From: Cordilura impudica
Taxonomy: Eukaryota > Arthropoda > Insecta > Diptera > Scathophagidae
Reading direction: 5' to 3'
NCBI GenBank assembly: GCA_963682025.1
Contig: OY821517.1
Coordinates: 339,819,644 to 339,883,643 of the forward strand
Length of the DNA: 64,000 bases
Within the stretch, counting starts at the first letter, position 1. The number at the start of each line of letters is the position of its first letter. The notes below the pieces were generated by a model. It saw nothing but the letters and a program-made list of their open reading frames with translations. It did no database searches and was not told the origin of the DNA. The translations under genes were made by a program, and so were the position numbers. This document shows positions 10,171 to 22,174 of the stretch, piece after piece.

Positions 10171-10640
10171 ATGTACCAAATTTCATGTCAATATTTTTAT
10201 CGGTTCAACCCTCGTTTTTGTAAAAAACTAAAAGTGAATTTGGCGATTTCTACAATGTCTGATTTTGTTGAAGCAAAAGTTATATTAAATTTTGTTTGCG
10301 AAATGAAATTTCTGTGCAGAATTTTGCAAAAAGCCTTCGTTGACCAGATTATGTCGAAAATAATGTTTTTTAATGTTACGATTATTTCCAACAAGGCCGA
10401 AAAAGCTTTAAAGAAAAAGATCGCCCCGGACAAAAAGAAAACATCAACTGAAGAACAACAAGGTTGTGTTAAGGTTATGTTAACAGTTTTTTTCAATTTT
10501 CACGGAGTGGTGCCTTATGAATTCCTTCGGACAGTCCAAATTGTTGAGAAGTAAAATTTGATTGGGTTTTATGCTTCATTTACTTAAAGTAATTCGCAAA
10601 AGGAGGCCAGAATTATGGGCCGACAACTTGATTTTTTGAG
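10171..10640 (+). pseudogene. mariner-family transposase relic
   Basis: The open piece 10171-10554 contains KVMLTVFFNFHGVVPYEFL, which matches the block following the first catalytic Asp in mariner transposases (VFFDxxGVVHxEFLP). Immediately downstream, out of frame, KEARIM and an alternative frame reading like KRRPELWADN match the next conserved block of the family. The N-terminal DNA-binding half and the C-terminal third Asp region are not recognisable, and no terminal repeats were found. A remnant only. Confidence 0.7.
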
Positions 10641-10739
10641 ACCATTTTACACAAAATTCAACTAATATTGTTCCACAATTACTGCAGTATTATTATGTTT
10701 TTACTAACTTTTTATAACTTAGACGCGCAATAAAGTATC

Positions 10740-11658
10740 CCAGCAAAACAACTAAAACCTTTGAATATTGTTAATTTTCGAAATTTTTTAATATTCCATA
10801 CATATATACTATTTGATAATGAAAACAAAAATATAACCGGATTTTAGTTACAAATTCGAAAGCATCCGCTTAATATGAATGATTATTTTTTAAAATACTC
10901 ATCAGGTTTTTTTAAACCCGGTTAACTGAATAAAAATATTGGTAATCGAATCAAATAAATCGGTTAACCGAATTAAAAAGTATTTTTTCGAAAATTTGAT
11001 TAAAAAAAGTTAGAAACCGGTTTTCAGTTGAGGTTTGTATAATCTCAACTTTGAAAGCAACGTCAACTCTACCCAAACAAGACGTATTTAATGTATTTTT
11101 ATATGTGAATATCCACTTAATATGTATGGTTATTTTTTTAATTATACATAAAATTATTTTTAAAACAGGTTAACCGAATAAAATGTACTGGTAATCGAAT
11201 CAAAAAAAAAAATATAACAGTTTGTCTAATATTTGAATATATTTAAACATCTATTTTATGTATTAGATAGTATTAGATAGTAAAAAAAGTTGTAACCGGT
11301 TTGTATAATCATAAATTTAAAAGCAACAAAACCAATTCATATATTGACGAATGTATATTTTATATGTGTCCACTCAATATAAATGGTTATTTTTGATAAA
11401 ATGGTTATTTTTGATAAACTTTCTAACTCGTTAACATAGGAATTCGTGTATCCGAATCAAAAAACAAGTTTGTCAAATATTGGAATATATTTCAAACATG
11501 TGAGTATATAATAATAAAAAAATGTAGCCGGTTTTCAATTGAGGTTTTGTATAATTTGAAATTAAAAAAAAAAAACTTTAACTAATTAACGTAATTCTAT
11601 AATATGAATATACACATAATATGAATGGATATCAAAAGACAGTTTGTCATATATTTGG
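10740..11658. repeat. Tandem satellite-like family D, block 1
   Basis: Roughly 3.5 diverged units of 240-270 bp. Each unit runs in order: CTTAATATGAATGGTTATTT; AACCGGTTAACCGAATCAAA; a second GGTAATCGAATCAAA; CAGTTTGTCGAATATTTGAA; TTTCAAACATGTCTAG; ACCGGTTTTCAATTGAGG; TTTAAAAGCAACG; ACCCAAACAAGAC. Unit starts lie near 10861, 11115 and 11370. It is non-coding. The same unit occurs in seven further blocks up to 42.7 kb. Confidence 0.8.
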
Positions 11659-12439
11659 ATACCCTATACCACTATGAGGTCAGGGTATAATGACTTTGTG
11701 CTGATTTTTGTAACTACCAAAAATATTTGACCTGGACCCATCTTTTATTATACCGATCGACTCAGAATCACTCAGAAAGTCGATTTAGCGATCTCCGTCC
11801 GTTCGTCCGTCAGTCCGTCCGTCTGTGTTCATGTAAAGCTTGTAATCAAACTACAGGTCTCAAATATGAATATATTTTGTCGAAATTTTGCATATAAGCT
11901 TCTATCGATCATAGAATGAACGCTATTGAAAGTGGTGAAAATCGGTCCATGTTCAAACCTAGTACCCATACAAATGCCCCTACAAGATTGACTTAAATTG
12001 CCATAACATCCCAATTATCATATAGAATCCGTTGAAATTAGATTTGTGTATGTTTATTACATCCATTTATCAGTAGTCTAAAAATTAAACTTATAAGACA
12101 ATTCTCAGTTACAGCCCCCGTATGAAGCTAGTTCCCGATCTTCACCTAAATGTATCAAAAAACAAAAATATTGCACTGATTTTCCTCAAACTTGGTTTGT
12201 ATATGTTTTTGCAATAAATAAGTGACCTTACCAAATGGGGTCAAGATCAAGATCGACCTAGTCCCCATATAAATATAGCATCCGATATGAACTCCTGCAT
12301 ATCCGAAAGAAAAAAAATTAATAACAATGCCACTCCAATTTGTTTCATGCTTATTTTCTATATATGATTTGTTGGACATAAGAAAGAGGGTCTCTATAAC
12401 GCACGGTATAGGGACCCGGCCATAACTTGCTTACTTGTT
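11659..12439 (+). mobile_element. HINE-A1 (INE-1/mini-me-like, Helentron-type)
   Basis: It starts ATACCCTATACCACTATG and ends CTTACTTGTT. It carries the GTCCGTCC-type tetranucleotide microsatellite near the start and the family-A body (CATATAGAATCC, TTAAATTGCCATAA, AAAACAAAAATATTGCAC). The 3' end is altered compared with A3 and the end hairpin is not clear in this copy. It is non-coding and inserted in satellite D. Confidence 0.85.
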
Positions 12440-13074
12440 ATATATGAAAATCAGCTTAATATTAATGGATATTTTTTTTTGGATATTTTGATCATCAACT
12501 GATTTTTAAAACCGTTCACCGAATTAAAAATAAGGGCAATCGACTCAAAAAAAATTAGATAACCGAATGAAGAAAACCAAACAAGACTTGATTAATGTAT
12601 ATTCATATATGAAATTCCGCTTAATATGAATGGTTCTCTTTGATGAAATCATAAACTGATTTTAAAAACCCGTTAATCGAACTAAAAAACGGGTAATAGA
12701 ATCAAGGAAACAAGTTCAGCGAATATTTCAATATATTTCAAACATGTCTAGCATTTTACAATAAAACACAATTTTAACCTGTTTTCCATTGAAATTTTAG
12801 ATTATCTCAAATTTAAAAAGCAACGTTTACTCTACCCAAACTAGATTTGATTAAGGGATTTTCATGTATGAAATATCCACTTAATACGAATGATTATTTT
12901 TGACAAAATCGTAAAATTTTTTTGAACCGGTTAATCGAATAAAATATATGGGTAATCGGGTCAAAAAAATTGGTTAACTGAATCAAGAATAAGTCGAGCA
13001 TTTGAAAGAACTTCAAATATGTCTAGTAGTTAATAATAAAAAAATTTATCCCGTTTTCAATTGAATAAAAAAAA
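12440..13074. repeat. Satellite-like family D, block 2
   Basis: About two and a half D units, with unit starts near 12448, 12620 and 12880 and the GGTTAATCGAATAAAA/GGTAATCGGGTCAAAA pairs. HINE-A copies abut both ends. Confidence 0.8.
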
Positions 13075-13757
13075 AACAAGTAAGAAAATTATAGTCGGTC
13101 TACACCGACTATACGATACCCTAGACCATGCGTTTAGAGACCCTATCTGTCAGGCCCAACTAACTGGATATAGAAAATAAGCATAAACCAAATTTGAGTG
13201 GGATTTTTATTAATATTTTCGGCTGCAGATATGAAAAAGTTCATATCGGATGCTGCATCTATATGGGGACTAGGCCCAAAAATGGATCGATCTTGACCAT
13301 GTTTGGTAAAGTCTCTTGTATTTTGCAAAAATATATACAAACAAAATTTGAGAAGAATCAGTGCAATATTTTTGTTTTTTGATAGATTTAAGTGAAGATC
13401 GGGAAGCAGCTCTATATGGGGCCTATGACTAAGAGTTGTCCAATAGGGATCATTTTTGGACTACTGATTAACGGATATAATATATACATACACACCCAAT
13501 TTGACTAAAATTTGTATGATAATTTGGATCTTATGGCAATATATGTTGATTTCATAGGGGTTATTTGTATGGGGGCTAGGTCTGAACATGGACCGATTCT
13601 CACCAACGGACGGACGGACAGACATTGTTAAATCGACTCAAAAAGTGATTCTGATTCGATCGGTATAATAAAAGATGGGAGTAAGTCAAATATTTTTGGT
13701 TGTTACAAACAGCAGCACAAAGTCGTTATACCCAAACCTCATAGTGGTATAGGGTAT
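13075..13757 (-). mobile_element. HINE-A2
   Basis: Read on the minus strand it starts TATACCCTATACCACTATG and ends with the hairpin TAGTCGGTgtagACCGACTA, then TTTTCTTACTTGTT. GGAC/GACA repeats occur near 13608-13625. Reading frames across it, such as those containing NTRDFTKHGQDRSIFGP, recur in other copies only because the DNA is similar; they lack start context and conserved function. Confidence 0.9.
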
Positions 13758-13803
13758 AAAAAGGTAACCGAATCAAAAGACTAGTTTCACGTATATTTAA
13801 ATA

Positions 13804-14751
13804 AAGGGTGATTTTTGAGCTATTATCTTTTTGGCAACACTGGTTTAAACTGCTGACGCACGTTTTGTGTTTTGTTTCATTGTCAAACATCTTCAGTTTG
13901 GTCGATAATTTAACCATGAATCGTCTTACAAACGAACAACGCTTGCAAGTTATTGAATTTTATTATCAAAATGCGTGCTCTGTTAAGAAAGTTCATCGCG
14001 CGCTTCTTCCATTTTATGGTCAGTTTAATCGACCCACTGAAGCGGCTATTCGGGCTATTGTGACTAAATTTCGCACGAAATTTCCATTGTGGGACATTAA
14101 ACCACCAACACGCTTACGTAGAGTGCGAACTGAAGAAAATATCGCAGCTGTATCGGCCAGTGTTAATGATGACCATCAATCATCGATTCGTCGCCGTTCG
14201 CAACAATTGGGCCTCTGCTACTCAACAACGTGGAAAATTTTGCAGAAGGATTTAGGTGTGAAGCCTTTTAAAATACAGCTGGTGCAAGAATTGAAGCCGA
14301 ACGACCTACCGCAACGTAGAATTTTTGTTGAATGGGCTCTTGGAAGATCCACTTTTTTACCGAAAAATTGTGTTCAGCGACGAAGCTCATTTTTGGCTCA
14401 ATGGGTATGTAAATAAGCAGAATTGTCGATTTTGGAGTGAATATCAGCCAGAAGCATTGGAAGATCTACCAATGCATCCAGAAAAGTCACAGTTTGTTGC
14501 AGTTTATGGGCTGGTGGAATCATTGGACCGTACTTCTTCAAAGATGATACGAATCGTAACGTAACTGTGAATGGTGAGCGCTACCGAGAGATGATATCCA
14601 ACTTTTTTTTGCCCAAGATGCAAGAGCTTGACTTGCATGACATGTGGATTCAACAAGACGGTGCCACATGCCACACATCATGCGCAACAATGGACTTATT
14701 GAGAGGTTTTTTTTTTGAAAACATTCCTATAGCTCTTAAAAAATCACCCTT
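13804..14751 (+). mobile_element. Tc1/mariner-superfamily element, internally deleted
   Basis: A TA flank, then AAGGGTGATTTTTGAGCTAT at the left and its inverted counterpart ending AATCACCCTT-TA at the right. The 948-bp element sits inside a satellite D unit, whose sequence resumes on the right (TGTGAAACATGTTTAG). Shorter than a typical 1.3-kb element; the coding region stops short of its end. Confidence 0.9.
13916..14728 (+). pseudogene. mariner-superfamily transposase, frameshifted and 3'-deleted
   Basis: The start at 13916 gives MNRLTNEQRLQVIEFYYQNA, the usual helix-turn-helix N-terminus of this group. It is followed by RRSQQLGLCYSTTWKILQKD and LGVKPFKIQLVQELKPND. A frameshift near 14340 moves the catalytic region into another frame: KIVFSDEAHFWLNGYVNKQN holds the first Asp. 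A second break is near 14564, after which MNGERYREMISNFFLPKMQE and MWIQQDGATCHT (second Asp) follow. Immediately after TMDLLR the sequence jumps to the terminal repeat, so the third catalytic acid is deleted. It cannot encode an active enzyme, but the ends look mobilisable in trans. Confidence 0.92.
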
Positions 14752-14755
14752 TATA

Positions 14756-14860
14756 TGTGAAACATGTTTAGTATTTGCTAATTAACAAAAAATTTAACGA
14801 ATTTTTGGTTGAGATTTTGATTTATGTCACATTTTAAAGTAAAGTTGACTTTTATTTATT
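14756..14860. repeat. Satellite-like family D, block 3
   Basis: The D unit interrupted by the mariner element resumes here (ACATGTTTAGTATTTG, then TTTTGGTTGAGATTTTGA) until the non-LTR element begins. Confidence 0.7.
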
Positions 14861-14861
14861 T

Positions 14862-16683
14862 AATTAATTTATTAAGAGAAAATTTCAGATACAATTTTTG
14901 ATTTTGCCTCAGCGTCATATGACATTGTTGAGGCGAGTTGGCATATAATTTTAATCAAAAAATAAATTAGCTAACTATGTAAGAGTATAACTGTAGTTTC
15001 AAAATTCAATTAAAAATAAGAAAATATAAAATAAATAAAAAATGTATACTAAAAATATAAAAATTCGAACTTTCTATCTTAGAAGCATATTCAAAATATT
15101 TTTTTGGAAACATCCTTGTATAGCGATAACGTACAAAACGTAATTGGTAAATTGTAAACTATTTTTAGAGCTTTATTTTCTACTCTCTGCAATTTTTTAA
15201 GTTTAGTAGTATTTTTCCAACTACATACTATTACTAAATAATTTAAATGACTTTGGATTAATGCCTGATACAGGATAAGGTTTTTTCTAGACAAAATTTA
15301 TTCTTGATATTATATAATATCCCAATAACTGAAGAAATTCTTGTCTTTATATTTTGGATGTATAAGTTCCAAATATTTTACTGACTGGCTTTCAAATACT
15401 TCTTCACCATCCACATAAATGCTAAAATTTCCGGCATTAATTAGCTTAGGTCTAAATCTAATAACTTTAGTTTTCTTCGCATTTATCACTAGTTTATTTG
15501 GTCTTGAATACTCGAAAATTAATGTTGCGTCTCTTTCCATATATAATTTTAGCGCTGTTTCCTGTTTGTATGGATAAAACAAAGAGATGTCGTCAGCATA
15601 CATAAAAATTTGTCCACTAAGCCCGAGGTTCATAACATCATTTACATAAATTATAAACAAAAGAGGGCCTAACACACTGCCCTGTGGTACACCATGTTCA
15701 ATTAAACCAAATGAACTACGACTGTTATTAATCTCAACATACTGTTTTCTATTAGTTAAATAGCTCTTACAAAGATTTAATTTTCTTCCCATAATTTCAT
15801 AGCATTCTAATTTTTGGAACACAATTTCATGATCTACAAGATCGAAAGCATTAAAACTTTGATCTAGTCCTTGACAAATATAGTTCCTAAATTCATATTG
15901 ACGGCCATAGATAAGATTACTGTTTTCCAAAAACACAAACAATTATTGATGAATGATTTCCTCAAAAATTTTATCAATTGCAGATAATAATGCAATAGAC
16001 CTGTCTTGGTCTTCGCATTTACTTCTTTAGGAATTGGAATAACTTTTGAAATTTTTAAAATTCTTGGATATTCAGATGTTGTCATAATACCTTGAAAAAT
16101 GTTCTCCAAATGGGGGGCAATTTCCTCACTGCACTTAGAAAAAATTCTTGGCGATAGGTTATAATGACCAGGACTTTTGGTTATAGATAAACTTGAAATT
16201 ATTTGTAAGATTTCATCAACCATTGTATTGCTAAAGCTGAATTTGTTATAATATTGCCTTTAAGTTCTGAGACTGTTAAATGAATCCGAAGGATACATAA
16301 TAATGTTTTCTTTCATTGTTTGAGGAACTTGCAAAGAGTATTGATTAAAACGTTCACATTTAGTAACATCTTCATATATTAATTCACCAAGAGAATGTTT
16401 TAATTAAATCTGAGTCTTTGCGCTCCTTCCCAGATTTGTATTCAAGAACCTCCAAAATTTTTTTTGGACCCTGCTGTATACTGCAGATACTATTCTGATA
16501 ATAGTTATTCATCGATTCATGACATGCTCTTTTAAATATTGTGCCTAGTCTTTTCAATCTATTCTGTATGTCAGCGTTATCTGGCCTTGTTCTTCTTTGT
16601 TTTAAGATGTTTCGCTTTAATAATATTAGCTTTATGCAGGCAAGACTTGATGAAAGTATTTTAGTATTATGTCCGCTTAACAT
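14862..16683 (-). pseudogene. Non-LTR retrotransposon reverse transcriptase, broken
   Basis: Minus strand, 5'-truncated: no endonuclease domain is seen. From 16683 comes the linker before the RT (RLKRLGTIFKRACHESMNNY). Then 16223-15864 has SITKSPGHYNLSPRIFSKCS and KISKVIPIPK (RT start). Then 15942-15310 has FNAFDLVDHEIVFQKLE (motif A), HGVPQGSVLGPLLFIIYVND (motif B) and MYADDISLF (active-site YADD). Then NAKKTKVIRF and the thumb; 15294-15091 is the C-terminal part. Frameshifts near 15900 and 15300 break it. The 3' untranslated part (14862-15060) has TTGAGGCGAGTTGGCA, repeated in the fragment at 23820-24215. It resembles the Jockey/CR1/L2 range of LINEs; the exact clade is not decided. Confidence 0.85.
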
Positions 16684-18142
16684 GTTTTTGATATAATTGT
16701 CAAATTTCTGTTAACAAAATTCAATAGCTGGTAAGGGGGAGGGGGGTAGGTTTTAAAGGCGTTAGTTTTGCTCCGATTTACTCGACATTTGTACATTCAT
16801 AAAAAAAAAAATAAAAACAGTTTAAATACCCCCTTAATTCATTTAAAATGAATGGAAATATGAAAAAATACCTTTTAAAAAAAAAAATAGAAAAAATATA
16901 ATTTATTTTGAAATACTTGTGGAGCTGTAAAATTTTTCTATATTTAAAGTGATATTAAAGCCATTGTGCGACTGCTAACCACCCCTTTTAAATCAAGATG
17001 AATACTTCGATGCTTTAACATACCCCCTCCATTCGTCTGCTGCCGTCACTTCTTACTTTAACAAAATCTTCTCATATTTTTGCGAATGTTTTAAATCAAT
17101 CGAACTCATTGTTGGCTGCTCGTTTCTTGTAATTTAATAAACTTAATAAATAATATTCTAAAACATCTAAATAAATATTATTTTATTAAAATGCATCTAG
17201 CTCATCATACATATATAAGATGTAATTTAATTAAGTGTTTTAACACTATATATTGATGTATTTATCTATTTATTTAATATAATACAATTTTACATATTTA
17301 CAAATTTTCTGATATAATCATAATGCTCAATGCTGACCAAACAAATGTTTATTGATTTAAGTAATAATAAGAAGAAAAAAATATTTTCTTCTTTCTATAC
17401 ATTATTAAGCAATTTAGTTATATTTAATTGCAAATATTTATTTTCAAAATTCTTCACAAATTCTCATGAATATTCTTTAAAGTCAACACAAGGATTTTAT
17501 TATTTTTATAAATATTTTTCTTGAAAGAACGAACAAATAAAAGAAGAAAAAAAAACTACACAAAAATCAACTTAATTTACTTAAAGAAAGCGATGATTAT
17601 TAAAAATCTTTTTACCATCATCGTCATATTTCATACATTTCTGTGTGTGGGACAAAAAGAGCTGATATGAATAAACCACTATAACTGGAGAAAAAAAAAT
17701 TTGAAAAAATATCATACCAATACATAAACTACCAGCATGTAAGTACATGCATACATAAAAAATTTTGAAAAAAAAAATACAAAACAAAGCAAAAAATGCA
17801 TAAAGCAAGTAAATAGTCAAGCTGAACTAAAATATAGAAATTTACTTTCACCATACTAAATTTCTATGTATAACCAAAATTGTATAAAAACAGAGTCGCA
17901 GCAAGTTTATTCTTAAAAAAGGGGGCAATTTAAAGGTTGTATTTAAAAAAATAATTCACTTAATTTTTTCTTCAGAACCATAAACAAAACCGGAGGAAAT
18001 TCGAAATGAAACGTTCAGGAAAATCTTACCAACTAAATATTCAACTACAAATGTATATATGTAATAACATTTGGGAAAATTGCATTGAAACGCTGAATAA
18101 AAATGGTCTATAATTATCTTTGATTAACATTAGAAACAAATT
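16684..18142. other. AT-rich non-coding stretch
   Basis: No gene is seen. A G-rich tract GGGGGAGGGGGGTAGG lies at about 16735-16750. Sequence at 16900-17030 resembles the two flanks of the Transib element at 32.8/36.07 kb joined together. Confidence 0.5.
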
Positions 18143-18331
18143 ACCTTAAAAGCCGGATCTTCAGTAATCCTAATAAAATAAAATTATCATGTTTTGGAAT
18201 AAAATTGCATTCAAAATGATTCACATTATTGTTGTATTAAACGTATACGTAATATTTATTATTAATACTCATACGTTTGCACGAGTATTATTAAATTTCA
18301 ATACGAAATAAAAATTAATCATCCGCCTTAT
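18143..18331. repeat. Direct repeat, left copy (partner 24478-24680)
   Basis: About 190 bp resembling 24478-24680 in the same orientation: CTTCAGTAATCCTAATAAAA, TTGTTGTATTAAACGTAT, ACTCATACGTTTG and CAATACGAAAT recur in order. No coding potential. Possibly a dispersed repeat or a small segmental duplication. Confidence 0.65.
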
Positions 18332-19385
18332 CCAATTACATCTTATTTTACTTCAATATTTATAACTCAGTAGGGCTTGCAATACCGGACCAAATTTTCA
18401 AAACCGGTATTTCGATATTTCATTATATTAATACCGGGATCCCGGTATTAATACCGCTATTTTAAAAAACGCTAAAAAACGAAACTACACTGTAAAAAAA
18501 ATTAAAAAACAAAATAACTTTTCTTTCATTGTCATCGAAATTAAAAGAAGTTGAATAGAAAGGAAATAAAATATTAATTATTAACAAAAAAAAAAATTAC
18601 GAATCTATAATAAAACAAGTAAGAGTGTTAAATTCGGCTGTGCCGAATCTTTGATACCCTCCACCTCGGTTTGAGTCTTGATAATAAATGTAAATGAAAA
18701 AGTAAACAATTTGTTAAACTTAATACCAAATTATTTCAGCAAATTCTTTGGGTTGGTTTTCGTCTTTCCTATTATTTCGGATTTATTTCGGTGTTTGCTT
18801 TTTGGTCATCGTGGTTGCTGATCGGCATGCATTTAGGTTACATACCTATATGCATGCGTTTCCGGTTATATGACATAACTTCTCGTTTGATTTAGTTTTT
18901 GCTAATTAAATAGCTCGCCCTAACCTCCATTGCAAAGGTAATGGTTGTTTAGGGTGGCTATATGTATTAAATCGTGCTAATTGGAGATGGCTGTATAGTT
19001 TCTGTATAGTTTGTAGGTCGGATGGAGTAACAAAATAATAACCAAAAAAGCTCTCTCAACTTTTTTTTCAAAAAAAATATTACATATTTGGAAAACATAA
19101 AGAATAAATAAATAATAATAAATAATCAAATAAGGAATGCCAAACGCAAAAAACCAAATGTCCCAAACATTTTAAATAAAATAATTTGTTATCTTTATTT
19201 TCTGGAAAACTTCAAATATTCATCCAAAAAAAATTGTGAAAATTTATATATAAAAAATAACATTCTCATCAAATTGCGTTTATTTATCTAACAATTTTTG
19301 TGTTCGCAATTCTTAAATATCATTTGAGGTTTTCTAAAATTCATTGAATCTAAATCAATGTTTTCTGTAGTCCGATTCTGTTAAT

Positions 19386-19954
19386 TTTAACGATCCGACA
19401 ATCGCAAAATATATCGACAGCTATTGTTGTTTGCACTAAGGATTAAGTGATTCACTAAGTACAGACATCTTAACGACAGTCGACATACCTATTTGTCTAT
19501 TTATTTCAATTGTAAATGAGTGGCATCTCTGTCAAAATAAGCGAAAAACACAAGGAAGAATAGAAAAAAAAAACAAATTACTTCGTGTTTAATAGGATGA
19601 TTTTATGTTGATGTTTAATATCTTTATTTTTTTTTACTAATATTTCTGTTTATTTATTTGAAAATGAAATAATGAATTGAATATGCTATTTAATTTTTTT
19701 ATTTATATAAAAAAGTTTTTTTAATTAAAGCAAAATATTTTCACTATCTTATGATTTTTATTTATGTATGACGACACTTCAACCTAAAAGTTTTTATCGA
19801 ATGAATAAACAACACAAAAATGGTTGTCGTTTAGATAACAACAAATTAACCAATAGCGAATATCGTTTAAAAATTTTACTGATAATTTTGCTATTTTCTT
19901 TTTTTAACGATCCGACTATCGTTAAAAGAAGTTTTGGAATCGCGATACTGAACG
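19386..19954. mobile_element. 569-bp insertion in HINE-B1 with 8-bp duplication
   Basis: B2 reads GCTGTTAATGTCTCCTC across this point (51674-51690), while B1 is split. CTGTTAAT (19378-19385) and CTATTAAT (19955-19962) flank the insert. The left end has TTTAACGATCCGACAATCG, and AACGATCCGACTATCGTT lies near the right end; the terminal inverted match is weak. Small reading frames inside are not recognisable. A hAT-type MITE is the likeliest explanation. Confidence 0.6.
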
Positions 19955-21377
19955 CTATTAATTTCTCCTGAATATCAATATTTTTTTTAAATGTAAACAT
20001 AGGTATTTGGTGGTTTTTTTTTTTGGAATTTCAATTTGTGTTTAACGAATAAAATTTATATATTAAAAATGCAATTGATGTCTTCTAAATTTAAAATTTT
20101 AATTTCCGACGTTTTGATATGATTTTCTGAAATTCAATTAATTGTAATTTATAACTGGAAATTTTTAATTCCAGTTTTAAGAATTGATATTTTCTTAAAT
20201 TTGAATGGAAAATTTAATAAGTGCAATTTTGTAGTTATGTGAATAATAGTGCTTTAGTCATTATAAACAATTTTTAAAAATTAGATGTAATCGCAATAAG
20301 ATATTTTGTAGGTAAAGCAGAATAATAGTTCTATATAACTATGTAGAACTGTTTTGAAAGCAAAAAACTCATTGATGAACTCGGTAACTCTATTTTGTAA
20401 AGACAACAAAAAGTTAATATGCCAAACTTATGTTCATATTTGTTAAAGAATAATGAAAAAACGTATGAAATAAAAGACCAGCCCGTGTATACTCTTAACA
20501 TTGTTCTGTATGATATCTAGTTGAAAATATTGACATTCATGTTAACTATTGCAAAGCTAATTAGAACAAAAATTGTGGCGCCATCTACTGCGGCATAGTC
20601 ACGCTGAGCAAAATGAAGTGACACTCTGTTAATGCAAAAGAAATGTATTTTCCCCACAACAAAATATTGCAGAATTTTATGTTAAGAAAATAATATACCG
20701 ATTTATTTCTAACATGCAGTTGTTATGGATATACATATATAGAATTTATGTATATTATTTGTATTATTTAATATGTGTATGTATGTATATGTAAATATTA
20801 CACACAAAAAATACAACATCAAACGTTATTTTTGAGTTTTTCTCTTTAAATAAATTAATACATAAAAATTTTTTTTGCTAAATTTACTTTGTTTTTTTTT
20901 TATTGACAACTAGGTATTTTAGCATTAATTGCTTAAGATGCTGGTGAATTTTTACTCCCTTCTATTAACTCGTAGTGTCTGCTTGTCGAAAAAATTTTGG
21001 ATCGATTTTAACCCCTTTCCCGTGACCCATTCGATCTGAAATTTTGCAGGCAGGCTCGTGGTAATGACAGAAATGATCTAACAAATTTTTTTAGTGATGC
21101 CAAAACAATGGAAACTTTTAAATTTTTCTGCCAGAGTTAATAAAAAAAATATACAAAGGGTTAGTTTTTATTACATTATTACCCCAACGACCAGAAAAAC
21201 AACAAGTCCAGCTATGACAACAACACAACATTTAGAATAAAACAAGAACCATATAGAAACATCATATTTTTCATTTTTTTTTACTTTTTCAGAGATTCCC
21301 CTGGACCTGTTCCACTGATTTCAATTATTTTTGAAATAGAAATCTTCCCACGAATTTGGTGAATCATTCTCATTAAA

Positions 21378-22174
21378 AACAAGTAAGAAAATTATAGTCG
21401 GTCTAGACGGACTATACGATACCCTATACCATGCGTTTAGAAACCCTATCTCTTAGGTCCAACTAACTGGACATAGAAAATAAGCAAAAACCAAATTTGA
21501 GTGGGATTTTTATTAATTTTTTTGGCTGCAGATATGAAAAAGTTCATATCGGATTCTATATCTATATGGGTACTAGGTCTAAAAATGGACCGATCCTGGT
21601 CATGTTTGGTAAAGTCTTTTGTATTTTGCAAGTATATATATACAAACAAAATTTGAGAAGAATTAGTGCAATATTTTTGTTTTTTAATAGATTTAAGTGA
21701 AGATCGGGAAGCAGCTCTATATGGGGCCAAAGCGATCATTTTTGGAGTACTCATTAGTGGATGTAATGAACGCATACAAACCCAATTTGAGTAAGATCTA
21801 TATGACAATTTGGATCTTATGGCAATTTATGTCGATTTCATATGAGTAATTTGTATGGGGGCTAGGTCTGAACATGGACCGATTCTCACCAATTTCAATA
21901 GCGTTCATCCCATGGCCGATAAAAGCTTACATACTAAATTTCATCAAAATATATTCATATTTGCGACCTGCAGTTTGATTACAAGCTTTACATGGACACA
22001 CAGACGGACGGACGGACGGACGGACAGACGGACGGACGGACATTGTTAAATCAACTCAAAAAGTGATTCTGATTCGATCGGTATAATTAAAGATGGGTAT
22101 AGGTCAAATATTTTGGTTGTTACAAACAGCAGCACAAAGTCATTATACCCAAACCACATAGTGGTATAGGGTAT
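21378..22174 (-). mobile_element. HINE-A3, best-preserved family A copy
   Basis: Starts (minus) TATACCCTATACCACTATG at 22174. Pure GGAC tetranucleotide repeats lie at 22005-22040. It ends with hairpin TAGTCcgtctagaCCGACTA-like sequence, then TTTTCTTACTTGTT at 21378. In HINE-B2 the same site is empty: TCCCACTGAAAGTGATCACC runs through, which proves the insertion and shows no clear target duplication. Confidence 0.93.

Noticed and set aside
10171..10554. Host protein-coding exon
   Set aside because: Only a mariner transposase block is recognisable; the downstream conserved block is out of frame.
21497..22049. Frames shared among HINE-A copies (e.g. MGTRSKNGPIL, THRRTDGRTD)
   Set aside because: The similarity is at DNA level between copies of a non-coding element; frames are interrupted differently and RTDG comes from the GGAC microsatellite.
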